A stretch of DNA of 64,000 nt, taken from NCBI GenBank assembly GCA_027886175.1, contig JAJNNQ010000009.1:14543501-14607500 (forward strand), read 5' to 3'. Below the pieces are notes generated by a model that was not told the origin of the DNA, ran no database searches, and was given only the letters and a program-made list of their open reading frames with translations. The DNA comes from Phylloscopus collybita (lineage: Eukaryota > Chordata > Aves > Passeriformes > Phylloscopidae). Every line of letters begins with the position of its first letter. Position 1 is the stretch's first letter. The position numbers were made by a program, and so were the translations under genes. Below are positions 26,341-39,879 of the stretch, piece after piece.

Positions 26341-26744
26341 CCCCACTCTTTTTTTGACAGCGTATCTCCAGAGATGGCAACTGTATGTCAAGCACGTTAC
26401 ATGCTGGGGAGATATCTTCAGAGACCTTGTGCATGCAGCATTACAGGTTTATCAGCCCTAACATACTAGGAGTAGTTGCAAATATTAATGCCGTGGTGCC
26501 TCTCCACTTCTGCCTCTTCAGTGGCAAGATTCAGCCAACCTCTGCTTCAGCAGCAGCAGCTCTCCAGCAGAGGCTGAACTCCTGCAGTGGTCCTGCAGCA
26601 GCCTGCTGACTCTTCTTGGGCACTCCAGAAGCTGGCTCCCAGTATCTGACTTCCTTCTGCTGTGAGTAGTCAGCAACAACAGTGTGACCCTATCCCTGCC
26701 CCCAGAAAGCAGTGCACTAGAAAAATTATCCTTCTCTAAAACAA
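26341..26744. other. GC-richer patch with interrupted CAG triplets
   Basis: This 400-base segment is less AT-rich than its surroundings. It contains short CAG/GCA runs (CAGCAGCAGCAGC near 26550 and GCAGCAGCC near 26597). A plus frame across it ends in an Ala- and Gln-rich peptide at 26609, and a minus frame overlaps it. Neither has a recognisable domain. It could be a regulatory element or a non-coding exon. Confidence 0.25.
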
Positions 26745-26763
26745 AACTAAACAAACAAAACCT

Positions 26764-26835
26764 AAAACAAAAACAAAACCAAACAAAAACACAACAACAA
26801 CAAAAAAAACCAAAACCACCAAAACCCCCAAAAAA
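26764..26835. repeat. 72-nt pure A/C low-complexity tract
   Basis: Only A and C occur in this interval: CAAAA, CAAC and CCAAAA units ending in CCCCCAAAAAA. It is the strand complement of the G/T tract at 16065-16158 in character. The Phe/Val-rich minus frame over it is an artefact. Confidence 0.93.
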
Positions 26836-29800
26836 TTATCAAGGAAAATTTTTCTCATGAAGAACATCTCCACAACTGGATTTATTTCTGTATTTTCAAA
26901 AAACCTTGAAATTTCCTTCCTTGTGATGATATATTTTAGATGGTTTTTGAACTTTTGTAGCATTAACATTCATCTGACTGGAGACCTGATAGGCATCTGT
27001 TTAACTACATCTGGGTAATTAAAAAAAAATCTTATTTTCAAGAGAGTCATGAATCCCTGTCTTGCACCTACTTACTGTCTCTATATGTTCCCGGTGACAC
27101 GTCCTGGCATGGGCATGCCTATTTTGAAGGGTAGCAATTTTTCAATAGAGGTAAATGGAAGACAGAGAAAGGAGGGCTGGATGTCAATATTTTCCATATA
27201 TATGACTGAGACATTAATCCTGTGTAAAACAGTTACCTTTTATTACAGCTGTATCTTTGCCTTGACTGCAGAGCCTTGTTTCAGTACTCTGTCTTAGAAC
27301 CAGTACATACAGTACAAATATACTTAAGGACTCTGGGATAAAGTAGGCATAATGAGGGAATAAAATTTACAATAAAATCAAAAATTTTGGCATATCAGAA
27401 ACAGCAGGAATATATATTTTTGTACAACCTCTATCCTCAATATTTGCACAAGAAGGACTGCCTCTATTTTTTGCTATGCCTACAAAAAAATATACAAGAG
27501 TGGAAAAAGGAATACCTTATCTGGAAACATCATACCAAAGCACAGGCACTGAGAAGGTATATTAGTAATGTATCTAAGTATACAAAAAAAAAAATTATAA
27601 AATTAGTCAATAAAAACAAGAAAAGGCAAAGAAAGGCAAGAAAAAGAAGACGACCTGCCAGTGAAACAGAAGACTTTTTTTGGGAATGGCTGAATCTTGG
27701 GTAACATGTTAGTTAGTAGTAGATGAATATGGAAACACATTTAGGGATTCAGTTTTGCAACAACTTTTCTAAGCCTGCTACAATATATAACTTCTAATCA
27801 GGCTCTTATGACATATTCCATTAAGTCCTTCTCCTTGTTTTTGAATAGTATTTGACCAGAGAATTCAAACACAAAGTGTTAAGCTACTGATCTTTGTTGA
27901 CAACTTGATTATTCTCTACCACCAGAGCAAGCTTTCTAGTGTTGATGAGGAGTTTGATGCCAAGTTTAGTGTAGTCAAAATGACAACAAATACATTCAAG
28001 AACAAGTCTGCAGTTATTCTAAAACTGCTGACCTAAATCATATGTAAGTGAGAAGGTACAAGATGTTTAAGGGTGTCTTTTTTTGAAATCAATCTTTTGT
28101 AGGTAAGAAAAACTAAAATAATACCGGTATATGGAGTGCCTGAAGTTGTATAGTGGTGTTGTTTAGAATTATTGAGAACACTTAGGCATCAAGATACCAG
28201 TGAAATTAAATCATTTAATGGGAATTGGAAAGATAAGCAGTTGTGGATTAGTTTCTTTTCATGACTGCCACCTAGCTCTCCCAAAATAGACACACATAAC
28301 AAAAACCAGAACAGCCATTTGAATTAAACTCCAGACCTTCCTAACAGGAAGTGTGATTGCCTCACACTTTATACATGCAATCTCTTTTTTAAGACAATGC
28401 ATAAGAATGGAAATACATAGGAAAGTATGCGTAGTACATCAAAGAGGAAAATCTGCACCAGTTCTTTACCAATTGTTCAGAGGGAGAGGCTTTTTGCCTT
28501 CCTCCTGAAAACAGGAGGCAGGGAGGAACATGGGTCAGGCTGGGAGCTGCAGAGGGGTAGCCAGCAGGCAGAGATGGAATAGCTGCCCTCCCCTTGCAAC
28601 ACTGTAAGTGTAGTCAAATATGGAAAAGCCAAAGGGAAAAATGCTTGTCCACGTTAAACTTAGCTGCAGTGCAAGAGTTCAGGAGTGAGTACAGTTGGAG
28701 AATGTAGCTCAGCTTTTCTAAGCTGAAATAACCTTGGCTACAGAATTAGAGAACTGCTTTAGTTACAGCCACCCACATACCCCCTGTCATCTAGGTGAAG
28801 CAGAGTAGCTGGCACATCCACTCAAGGATTAGAAAATTAAACTGAAGTGTCAAGGCAGCTCTAACATTTTAGCTAGTGAAGATCGCAGCAGAAAGCTTTG
28901 TAGCAACCTGTAATGACTTCAAGTGTTGCAAAGAAAAAAAGTTGGACATTTTGTCCCTCATTGCCTTTATTACCAATTGTTAACTCCATTTCATGGTTCC
29001 ACCACTGGGTTATAGTGCCAATGCAAGTTTCAATGAAGACAGGATGACAAGTACTTTCACAAATTTTCTGATTTTCCTCTAAGATGCACCCCATTCCAGT
29101 GTCTGTGGAATATAACTGTCATTAAAAAAAAAAAAAATTGTAAATCTGATCTGTTATTGTTTTAGAAATCCTGGAAAGTATTACTCATAAAATTAAATAA
29201 ATAATTTTGGACACCAGACACTTTTCATATAATTCTCTGACTAATCTTAGATATTTAGATGGGGGCTGGGAGGCCTTAACATGCACTTACAGCTCAGTAA
29301 TTGTTGAAACCCTTCCTCATTAAGAACAATAAAGAATTACTGGGGTAGATATTTGGTTATGATTACAACTGGATTAAGTGGTTCTTTGTACATAAATTTT
29401 GAAATTCAGTGTTGAGATTTTTAGCCCTGTTCTCCTCTGTAGCAAATTTTTCCCCACATGTAGATGGAGAAACATAAGAGCTGATTTAACATATGCCAGG
29501 CTCTGAAGGATGCAGAGCTGTTTAAAAGCACAGCCCAAGATCAAAATGCTGTTTTTTCAGACATACATTCTGTTTTTATCTTCACTTTATTTCTTCTGTC
29601 AGCAGTAGACATACCAAAAGTATTTGCACCAAGAGATCCCTCTTAGGTCACTCCTAGATACTTCTCCTCCTCCTGAAATATTTATCCTTTAAACATGATG
29701 GCACTGGTTCAGAGCAAGGTATTGGAAAATTTGATGTGATAAATTCTATTTATTACTTTTATCTGTCTATGGAGCTTTTATTTCTACCCCAGTTTCTAAA

Positions 29801-32800
29801 AGGATATGTTAAAACATTCCAACTCTTCACATGTACTGGTCCTTCTCTGAAAAAATGAAAGTGAATTTTGCATGAGAAAAGATACTGCATTATATTATGA
29901 TTGCCTCACTATAAGACTTTTGTTCTGCTTGGTTTGGTACGATGCACTGAAATGTTTATCATCACATACAATTAGCTGGTACTGAATCAAAAATAAATCC
30001 TTTGTCAGTGTGGCTGGTAGTGTCGTGGTGACTTTTGTGGGAACAAAGTTTTGATTCCTTTCTTTGACCTAAAAGCTAAAGTTCATGGCCCTGTGTAGAA
30101 AAGTTGATAGACTGATTTCTTCCAATATGTAGCTTTCTACATTAAGAAAAAAATAAATTGTTTGGGGGAACCTCAAAGGGAATGAGATGTAATTATACAT
30201 CTGGAACAGCTTCTTTTTTTCAGCATTCTAAGACTAAGATTTAGCCTCAGAATTCCCTTTTTCCTCCAAACCATGCTGAGAGTATGGCTTCTTGCTCTTT
30301 TTCTTAGCACTCTGACAGATGTTTGCCAATGGATTTAATGGCTACATGAGAAAATATGATATCCACTTTTTATCTGTTTTATCAGCATTTACTGGCTTAT
30401 AGCAGAAGAGGTAGAAGGAAGCCTTGTTACCTGAGTCACACAAGTTCACAGATCAACATATTAATTTAAGTAATGAAAGGCAGCAGAATAATGACAAAAA
30501 ACAAAACCCACAGAGGAATTTTGATGAAGGGAAGGGATCTGTTATTGTACATTCAGCATGAGCAGAGGCCCAAGGCACACAGCCAAAGGTACTAATACCA
30601 TAAACTTGTGCAGATAAATCTAGTGGGACCTTTAGCTTCTCTGCAGGTAGCTCCTCAAAGAACAGATAACCTTTCACATTGGATAGGACGGAGAACATAT
30701 GCATTGAAATTGTTTTCTTTTGGGGTTTTGTGCCTTTTTTTTTGTTTGTTTGTTTTGAATAGAGACATTAAGTAGAGAATAACTTTTCTGTGATACAGGA
30801 AATCTGTTTGGTCTAGAAGCTTCCAAACAGAAAAGAAAAAGGAGGTGGATAGCTCTACCGTGTTACCCCGTCCTCTACTAGGTCCTTGGGGGATATTATC
30901 CAACCAAAACGATCTGCAGCACCATAAGTTGCTTGTCTTCAACAGAGATATTTATGATTTTACAGGCAAGAATGAGAGAAGAATTCAGTGATGATTTGCA
31001 TGGACAATGCTGAACTAAAGATAGAATAACCAGTAAAATATTGTTGGATTTTCACACCTATGAGGAGCATTCAGCTATGAGTATTATAAGTAACACTATG
31101 AGGACACCATAAAAATCAATAAATGATTCAGAGATTAATGGGATTCCAACCCAATGGGAACAATTTTATTTAACCCAGCAAACTGTGGACCAGATGCTAA
31201 AGGTGAGTTTCATGCTTTCTGCTGTCAGAACGGATTTCTGTTCTCCCCTATGCAACCCTTTCTCACCATACATGTCTGTTGGCTTTCTGTCAATGAGGGC
31301 ATTTCTTTTTCTCCACAGTGGACTAATTAAGATATCAGTAAAGAAATACCATTCCCTCCCTTCACCACTCAAGTGGATAATTTCTGATCACCAGCTCACC
31401 CACCATGTATCAGATGAACAACAGTGCAGAAGATGTGAGGACTCCCTGGTTGAGGATGGGGATCCAAGGAACTGTTGACCTTTTTTTTGCAGGGAAAATG
31501 TATTAGGCTTACTAAGCTCTGATTTGAAATCACAAACTAAAGCTTTAGGATGGATTTTGAAAAAAAGGAACAAGATAGAACCTGGTACAACAGAGTGGTA
31601 CTAAGCACCTGGCCATAAACCAGCCAAAGACACGACCATGAGTCTAGCTGTGACGAGTGTTGGACATCACTCCTGGGACAAAAAGAGAATACATCCTGTA
31701 GATTCCTAATTAAATCCAAAACTATATTTTTATTTAAAAATGGAATAAGAAGGGATTTGCTTTTCAGTTACAGGCAAAAGAGAAAGGGATAAAAGTGTTT
31801 TCAGACAATTGGGCTTTAAGTTTTGTATAAACTGCAAAAGCTATTGATCACAAGAGCTCAAAAGATAAATATTTTTTTAAAAAATATGAAACCTTAAATT
31901 AAAAATAAATCTTAATATTTCCTAATGCCTTAATTAATAATTTATTTTGCAGTCTTCAAAACAATTCTAGCTTATTTGGCTAGAAGATACTTCATGATGT
32001 TCAGTAACCTGAATCATAATCATATGAGAAAATAAGAGGCTGATACTGTTTCTCAGTGTTTTAATGCTGATTCAAAGAAGCTAAAGTGGCAACTTGCATC
32101 TTGCTAGAGACTTAACAATTGAAAGTTTTCCTTTTTGTCTGCGAAGCAAAACAATTAATATAGCACTGTAACTGCAACATGATTAATCACAGTCAGCACT
32201 CTGCAGCTGCCACGCAGGGAAGCTGGCCAAGCAAGCCCACCAGCACTAGTCTGGTGACCTGACCTGGTGTGATGGATGAGAGGGCTCCAGTTGGTGAAAG
32301 ACAGAAAACCTGGCCCTGAATGTATGGGTGTGCAATTCCAAGGTACGTGTTTTTGACAGCCAAGAAGATTGTCTCACTGGATATCTGAAGAATTGCATAG
32401 GGGAAAGTGACATGTTAACTATTTTGTGTTAAAGCATAATGACTGATTTACACTTCTAAAGCAGATAAATAACAGAATGAAAGCAATGACTATTTTTTTT
32501 TTCTCATGCTGCCAGTGGTGTTTCTCTGACAGCCCTATATTTCTTCTGAGAAATTCAATTTTAATACTATATCTCAGATAGGGATTCCAGACATACCACA
32601 CATATTAGCTGAAATTCCATTCCATCGCTCATCCTCCTCTGCCTGTCTGCAAAGCCTACGTATTTCCAGTATTCCTCATTTTGCTTGAGTTCAATTGTAC
32701 TTTACAAATGCTGGTCAGATCATGCTCTGTCAGTCCATAATAACATCAACAAATTGAACTGTCCTTTTTTAGAGGGTATACAACGTTGATTTCACAGATG

Positions 32801-34489
32801 TTTATCATTAGGCAACTAGTCACACAAAAATGTGCACTTGAGGTCAAAGCCTACACAATCTTTATTTTCTTTCCTTCTCCCTCATATGTGATCATTTGTG
32901 TCTCAGGATGCTACAGCTCTTTTTTATCTCATCTGCTTCAAACACAAAGCAAGCGTGATAACTGCCAAAACTTGCATGTTCTGCAGCTTCACAGCTGTGA
33001 TACATATGCTTGAGTGGCAATGACAAGAGAACATCATATTAAGTGAAGCTCAAAATGAGAAGCTCTAGGCCGCCACCAACTAAGGGACTGCAAAAATGAT
33101 GAGATGATCAACTAATCTGATCTTAAAGAGTCTTTAGAGACAGAGGGAATCATTCCAAATAGTCTGCAATGCAATTAGAGAAGGAAAGGAAAAGCAGAGG
33201 AAGTGCTACTACAGTAAATACCACTCCAATAAAAGGAAGGCAGAAGAGCAAGAAGAATGGTTGTATTGGGAATAGAAAGGGAACATTTTCTGGTTTGATA
33301 TGAACATTAAACAAATAAATAAGGATAAAAGGTAAGGACAAAAGCACTATGGGTAGGAAATTACTGGAGTGAAGACCTTAAGAGTACAGTGACCTGTATT
33401 ATGTTTGGACAATGAGCTACACAATCTGAACTTTTTAATTATGCTTTTAACTTTCTAAATATAAGAGAAATAGGGATTAGCTGTCAAAATCCTTGGAAAT
33501 ATTTAGCAAAACCTCAGGCTCACATCTGAATGGCATTATGTCCTCATGAGCTCATGACTAAGTTTAAAGCTAGCCAAAGCTAGCCAAAGCAAACAGCACA
33601 ATTTTTATTTCTCTGTATATCTGAGATGTTATTTCCCACAGTGAAGAAACACAGAATCTAATGTAAGAATAAAAGAGAGGTATAAACAACTATGGTTTTC
33701 TTAAAATTATTGCTTTTACTGATTTTTTTTTTAACATGTCACTGTGTTCAGCTATAAAGGTCCAAAGACAGAAATTTAAATTAATGGTTCAGTCCAACAA
33801 TGAACAGTTTAAACCATAACAGCATTGTTATTTAACTCTGTAAATAAACTTATTAAAGACTAATATAGTTTTTAAATATTTCCTGACAGGTCAAAGAGCT
33901 GTAATACCTGTTCTTTATTTAATAGCAGCAAATCCTGAATTTACTTATTTTAATAGAGTTCTTAATATTTACTAATTCATAAAAATTAATAAAGGTCAAA
34001 AAGCATAAACAATCTTTACCTTTTCAAATTCCAAACTTCATATTATCAAATAAATTTTCATTGTGTTTAAATCTAATCAACTTCCTGAGAAACTGATTAA
34101 AAAATGAGAATATTTGTACAACCAAAAGTATGAAAAATCCCCTGCAGGAACTCACTGATCATGTACAGTAAATTAGAGACTTTATCAGTTCACTGAAAAT
34201 CCTGAAGCAGCAGCATCTTGCATTATGTCTCTGAGTATCCATTTTGCCTGCCTATTTTGCCTATCATCAATGATAGGCTCTATTTCCAAATCATGTTTTG
34301 TGTTTTCCTTTCCAAATACATAAAAGAACAGATATTCTTCTGCTGATGCAATGTCTCATTCTCTACTGTGAGGTATGGAATTAATTTGCATTCTTATTTG
34401 TGCTTTTAATTATTTTCTGAGTTGTATTAATACAAGCTCTCCTGAGTTAAATTGTTTTTTTTTCTGTCCACATTTTAAACCCCTGTTGG
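26836..34489. other. Long non-coding stretch, no transposon recognised
   Basis: About 7.6 kb with no supported gene. A 105-codon frame at 27387-27704 ends in a Lys/Arg-rich segment encoded by A-rich DNA and is not convincing. Small local structures include a 9-bp-stem hairpin GCCTATCAT/ATGATAGGC at 34259-34278 and a GCTAGCCAAA duplication near 33572. Nothing else was recognised. Confidence 0.5.
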
Positions 34490-34700
34490 ATGCCCTTTTA
34501 TTATTTTGCAATCTTCCCTCGGGTACATAACCTCTCTCAATTTATTAGCATCTGCAAATTCTGTTAATGAGCTGTTTGCTTCCACCTCCAGATCACTAAT
34601 GAAGATTAAATAAAGCTGGATTTTGCACTAACCCTTTGTGTTCTGATTCTTCAGGATATCACACCATTGATTCAAATGAAGTGACACTAACATAAAAGTG
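34490..34700 (-). mobile_element. Ancient CR1-type LINE fragment, decayed
   Basis: The segment ATTAGCATCTGCAAATTCTG, then TTAATGAGCTGTTT, then CCAGATCACTAATGAAGATT, AAATAAAGCTGG and a later 'CACTAACCC' portion follow, in order, the complement of the old CR1 reverse-transcriptase region. In intact copies this reads as 'atctgcaaatt... atcatt(a)atgaagat.. gaa(ta)gaaccgg'. The match is by remembered consensus and is heavily diverged, so the ends are approximate. It is on the minus strand and truncated at both ends. CR1 is the dominant LINE of birds and reptiles. Confidence 0.6.
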
Positions 34701-36504
34701 GGGGAACTCTGGAGATGTGAATCCTGTGGTTTGAATGTGACTATTTCAGTCATTTTTGGATCTGGATGTCTGTAAATTTTTTAGTAATTTCATAATGCAT
34801 AGGCTAAGAAGAAACCTGGAATGAATGTTCTAAGCAACGCTACATGAGAGAATGTGGGATAGCTGAATAATAATAAATTATGATACATTGGCTCTCAACT
34901 CAGACTATTTCAAATGTAGATTTGGTATCTGCTTTGACTCTTTGTTAATAACATGCTGTAACTTAAAGAGAAACACCAACCACACAGAAATAATAAAAGG
35001 GGATGTTAAAAATTACTACAATATATAATGTTAAACATATCTTGGAAAAGTTTGAGTTAAGAATCCGAAGAAGTGTAATCTGAAATGTGGATAATCACTT
35101 GAAGGACACAATTAATTAAACTACTGTGCTCAAGTAAGCTGCAGTAACAGAAAAAGAAGTAACACAGTTTTCAGAATAGAAACCCTTGAAATACAGAAGA
35201 AAACAGACAGATACCATTGCTGATGCAGAGCAATGGGAACATGCATAATTGACATTAAGGAGCCTTAGAAATTAAAAATAAAAGGAAAGGAGTCTGCTAC
35301 AAAACATATCGACCACAAAGCACCAAGAAAAGGCTACAGTTTTCTTAGAACTCCTCTGTAAGATTGGGGTCATGTGTCACACGACAGAATCCTTTTCCCT
35401 GTTAATGTCTGTTCTAATGATATTGTCTGTGAAAAATACAGATTATATACAGTAAAGTATTTCTGAAAGAAGTACTTTTTAACCTTGTGAGTTGCATATA
35501 AAAATCCTCATAAAATCAATAGTGTCCAAATTCATAACATGTACTTTGGGAACCTTTGGCTAGGGAACATTTATAGGTGATGGATAGAAAAGTCTTCATA
35601 GGGGCTCCACTGCTGCAGCATGTTGCATATTGGAGACCTTCCCTGGTTCACTGGTGTCACTTTCCCAGAGATTAGATACAAAAACAGATACAGTAGTTTT
35701 ATCCTGCCCCTAATCTTCATGTCAAAGTCCACTTTGGCTTCTTAGAAGCTTCTTCAGTCACTAAATGGCACAGCTCCCCTACTTTTCTAGACCTCATCAC
35801 AGGGCTGGATAGGGATAGTTCCAAACTAGCAATGGAAATCTACCCCAATGTCTCAAAAACATAGTGTATATTAAACTCTGTATCAAGAGGCACTAAACAT
35901 ATTCAGCTATGAAATCTGGAATCTCACTTAAAACTTACTACTTAGGTAAAAACATTATTGTCAACATTCTTAGGAAGGCATGTCCATCCCTGCACAGAGG
36001 ATGGAGACCCTACGTAGGGAGAAAGCAACCCCTGTTTATATTATAGACTTCCTAGAAGCTCCTGCAGTCATTAATTTCCCCTCTTCAGTTCTCATCTTGC
36101 TATACAATGCCAAATTAAAGAATAAAGAATCCTATTAAATGCTGTTTTCAGTGCTATGTACAGCCACCACCTTCCTTAATAACATTGTAGTCAATACAGA
36201 TTTTTCAACTGAATGGTACAGGAATGTTTATTTATTTATTTTTTTTTTTTGCTTGCTGATAGTCAGTTGTTTAGGATTTCTATTTTAATTTATTTCTGTG
36301 TTGGAATGTATGACTGGAAAAAGGAGCATCAAAAAATAAATATTTACGATTCATGCAACTCAAATTAATATCTGAAACTTCTAGAAAGAAATAGTCAAGA
36401 CCTTGGCTGTTATGTACCCTTCCAAGAGCCCCTTCTGAGATGGACACCATATGTTGTCATAGGGAATAAGACACTGAATAAGTCCTCACTTATACTTGTA
36501 GTAT
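34701..36504. other. AT-rich non-coding DNA, nothing recognised
   Basis: Unique-looking interval between two CR1 fragments. It contains a perfect 12-bp palindrome CCCTACGTAGGG at 36008-36019 and an ATTT/T run near 36222-36250. No gene was recognised. Confidence 0.5.
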
Positions 36505-36702
36505 AAATTACTGCATCTATGTTTGGGCCCCCTAGTTCAAGGAGGATGTTAAGGAACTCAGGAGCATCCAGCAGCATATGACTGCTGTCAGGAGCCTGCA
36601 GCACAGGACAGATGAAGAGCTGGGGTTGTTTAGTTGGACTAAGAGGAAGATAAGGGCAGCCTAAGAGCAGTCTACATCTCTTTGAAAGGCAATTTACAAA
36701 AG
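36505..36702 (+). mobile_element. CR1 LINE fragment, plus orientation
   Basis: Blocks such as ACTGCATCTATGTTTGGGCC, CCCCTAGTTCAAGGAGGA, GGAGCATCCAGCAG, GAAGAGCTGGGGTTGTTTAG, ACTAAGAGGAAGATAAGGGC and CTACATCTCTTTGAAAGG occur in the order of the CR1 3' coding end ('ctgcatccagttctgggccccccagt-caagaaggac ... gagctggggctgttcagcctggagaagagaagg ... agcctacctgaaagg'). The copy is 5'-truncated, also lacks the terminal 3' repeat, and carries many substitutions. Short minus-strand frames over it are artefacts. Confidence 0.8.
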
Positions 36703-37969
36703 GCCATATTGTTCCTCCTTATTACATCCCCTGAATATTTTCCCTGCAAAATCACATAAGAGTTCTAAATCGTAATATGATGCACAGGAAAATATTTTAG
36801 ACTTTTCAGATAACATATTTGTTTTCTGCAAATCTGGTAAATCGTCCTCCAGAGGAACTGAAATTGAAATCATGATAATTTTTGTAGAATTTTTTAATCT
36901 TTTACTTGTTTCCATGAGAAAGGCGGATTTACAGTGACCTGATGCCTCGTGTGAGATTAGAATATTTAAAGGAAAATGTCTTCTCTCCATTCTACATGGT
37001 GAATAATTATGCCTCTATTTAATGAGGAGGCAAGAGGAAATTTAAAGGCATAACCATGAATTGTGCATAACTGACACAACTTACGAAAAACTGTTTTGAA
37101 TTAATAGCAAATTTGAACTCTATTGTGAAATCCTTAACATTGCCCAATCTCCCATAGATACAACTTTTAAAGCTTCTGAGGCAAATTGGAAACTTAATTT
37201 GTCCCTAGAAAGATGGAGGGCTTAATGTCACAGTGATTTAAATTACAGGGTGATTTTAGGAACTGAAAGGCTGCTATTTTAATCACATTGATATATCTAC
37301 CAATATCTATATCTACATCTGTAGCTATATTAAAATCTGTATCTATCATTGTTACTTTTTGATCTATTAACTCAATGAATTCTTTGCAGATTAAAATATA
37401 TCAATACTTTGGTGACATCTTATTTTAAAGTAAGATTTCAATAAATAAATTACAATATACTGAGAAATAAGAAATTAAGCTTCCTCCTTTCTGCTCCTGA
37501 AGTCAACAGGAGTTTACCACTACTTTGTGTGGGAGATGAGAATCACATCAAAATATAATACTTTTGAAAAATCACCCAGAAGTATTGGAACATGGTTTAG
37601 TCAAGGAAGGGAAATGATGAGGTTAATTGTGAAAGACTGGACAGAAAAACAGTAAAAAGTGGATATAGGAACAAATTCCCTGAAAAGTGATCTCCAGCAG
37701 ACTCTTTTTTTTCTATTAAACTCAAGACTAGCACTATCATCAAACTGACAAATTCAGTAGTGCAGCCAGGATGAAGAGCACTGTATTTTCATCATAGGCA
37801 TAATTTGTAGTGTAAGTACAAGCATCAGACAGGCTTGTTTTAGAGTAGATGCAATTCTCTAAAATGAATTTAAGTACACCAAAGGAAAATGATTAAAAAT
37901 GGAGCTAGATGGATAATCAAAGTATTGGAAAGCGTGGTTTATGTTCAAAGATTCAGCATCTATCCCTAT
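36703..37969. other. AT-rich non-coding DNA with degenerate ATCT repeat
   Basis: A degenerate ATCTATAT/ATCTGTAT simple repeat lies at about 37288-37348. The 98-codon minus frame at 36694-36990 has no recognisable motif. Nothing else was found. Confidence 0.5.
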
Positions 37970-38315
37970 AAAGAAGAAAATTGCTGGAGATATCTGATCA
38001 CATTAAATCTTAAGGACTGAAAAATTTCTTAACAAAGAGCTCTTTGGTATTTCACACAAAAACCAAACAAAAGGCAAGTGATAGGAGTTACAGATAAAAA
38101 AATTTAAACCAGAAATATGTGAAAAATTTTAAGTAGTAAAAATTAGTAGCCATTGGAACAGACTACCAGGAGTATTGTGAGGTCTCCATCCCTTAAAATG
38201 TTTTACCTTTAGAAGTCATCTACTTGTTAAAACACTAATTAATTCAGGGAGAGACAGGAAGGAAGGTGGACTACATGCTCTGAGTGTTTTCTGGCTGAAT
38301 AATTCAAGCCAGAGT
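37970..38315 (+). mobile_element. Ancient CR1-type LINE 3' part, decayed
   Basis: From about 38073 the order AGGCAAGTGATAGGAGTTAC, GAAATATGTGAAAAATTTTA, AGTAGCCATTGGAACAGACT, ACCAGGAGTATTGTGAGGTC and TCCATCCCTTAAAATGTTTT follows the plus strand of the CR1 3' end ('...ggcaa..ggg..aca.. ggaaatt.. tgaaaaat.. gtggtcattggaacagg.tacccaggga..ttgtggagtctcc.tccttgaaa'). It is strongly diverged and AT-shifted. The part from 37970 to 38070 is included with low certainty. Confidence 0.55.
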
Positions 38316-39879
38316 ATCATTTAAAAATCAGTCTGCTAAAAATCACTGGATATAACACATATGCAAATAAACCTCCCAATTGCATTTAAATTTGAGTATG
38401 TTAGACAACCATTTTCTCAACAGCAGAAATGGAATCTGTTGGCTTCTCTCTCTAGTTCAGATAATATGTGAGGTATTGCTTGTTAATCTCAAGCAAAATT
38501 TTATCAAGATACTTTTGATATGTTGAACTGTTGAATGTCTTCTCAAAATCCTCCTTTTCCATAAAACTGTATGTGCAGCTCAATTAAAACTGTGAGAACA
38601 TGAAATATTTTTTAAAGTCCTATAAGCTTTGAAAGATTAGAGAGAGTTTAAGAAAAGTTGTTTCAGAAATCCTCCTCCGACAACATATATACACTAAATG
38701 AAATATGCTATTTTTATTCTAAATTCCTGCAGCAAAAGTGCTCTTACAAGTTTTCCCTCTAAAACAGCTGATTCAAATACATAAAGTTCAAAAGAATTTT
38801 TTGCTAAAGGGACTGTTTCTCTGCAGTTCAGATCTTTAAGAAAAAGCTTAGTGCACCTCTCATTTCAAGATTCCTTCTTATAAAAGTTCAAGAGAGCACA
38901 GAATAGACTAAGCAATATATGTTTAAGTTGCCAGCCATGTTACTTTTTGTTCACTTTTGTTTTCCCACGTTGATTTTTAGTGAAACTTATTACTGAATCT
39001 GACAAGAATTCTGCCTTTATCCTCTGAGAAGATGCTAAACTAGCTAAGTTTCAGGAGGAAGGGAAAAATCTTCAGAGATTTTAAATTCTAGTAATCATCA
39101 AGATTTAAAAAAATAATAAAATTGAAAGAAAATTAGTATTTTGAAAAATTTTTGTTATATTTTTTTATAACAGAAACAGTGCTTATATGCATTTTTTTTA
39201 ATGAGAAACAATGAAAGGAAACATTGAATTTCTTGAAACTTTCTTGAAAATTTTATTAATCTATGCTTTAGCCTGCCAATATCCAAGTGTCAGACATTAC
39301 ATACAAGGGGTCTTCAAGACAAGAGATGGTAATAATTCAAACACAGCAGGGTTTAGGATATACTCATTTTGAATAAGAATTTATTTTTCGTTTAAGTTTT
39401 CTGGAATCTGATTCTTTGAGAAGAAGGTTTCTAAATATCAGAGTAGTGGCTGTTAACAATAGTTCTCCACCTGGACAAATGACTCAGGGTTAACACAGAA
39501 TATATTTAGAAGGGATGATGTTGCCTGCAAGAACAGTCAAAGTTTCTTTCAGATCTGATTCTGTGATACTGTGTAATTTCATCCACAGTGGACATGAGAA
39601 TGATTCTTTTTTTTTTCCTCTTTGCAGCTTATCTGTCAACACAAAGATTCAAACAAGGCCATCACTGTGAATTTTGAATCCTTTCTTTGCTCTCATTTAG
39701 ATTTTCCCTTGCTAGTGAAAATCTTTTTCAAACCATTATGTCCAAGATAGGAAAAGTACTGTCTAGCACTAGTTTTAAAAGACCACTTAATCTGGTTTGC
39801 AGTTACACTGTTTATACTCACTGGTGTTATTTGCCTTTCCTTTACAGTGGTGCATCCATGGTTCACACTCAGCCTTTGA
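38316..39879. other. AT-rich non-coding DNA
   Basis: No gene recognised. The segment near 39440-39540 has weak resemblance to CR1 coding sequence but too little to call. Confidence 0.5.

Noticed and set aside
26518..26754. Overlapping frames at the CAG-rich patch as a possible polyQ/polyA coding exon
   Set aside because: The triplet runs are short and interrupted, frames on both strands overlap, and no conserved domain is visible.
27387..27704. 105-codon frame ending in a Lys/Arg-rich tail, resembling a nuclear protein
   Set aside because: The basic tail is encoded by A-rich low-complexity DNA and no domain or splice context supports it.
39440..39560. Possible CR1 coding-region fragment (AGTGGCTGTTAACAATAG... 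region)
   Set aside because: Only a weak and patchy resemblance to remembered CR1 sequence; too little to annotate without an alignment.
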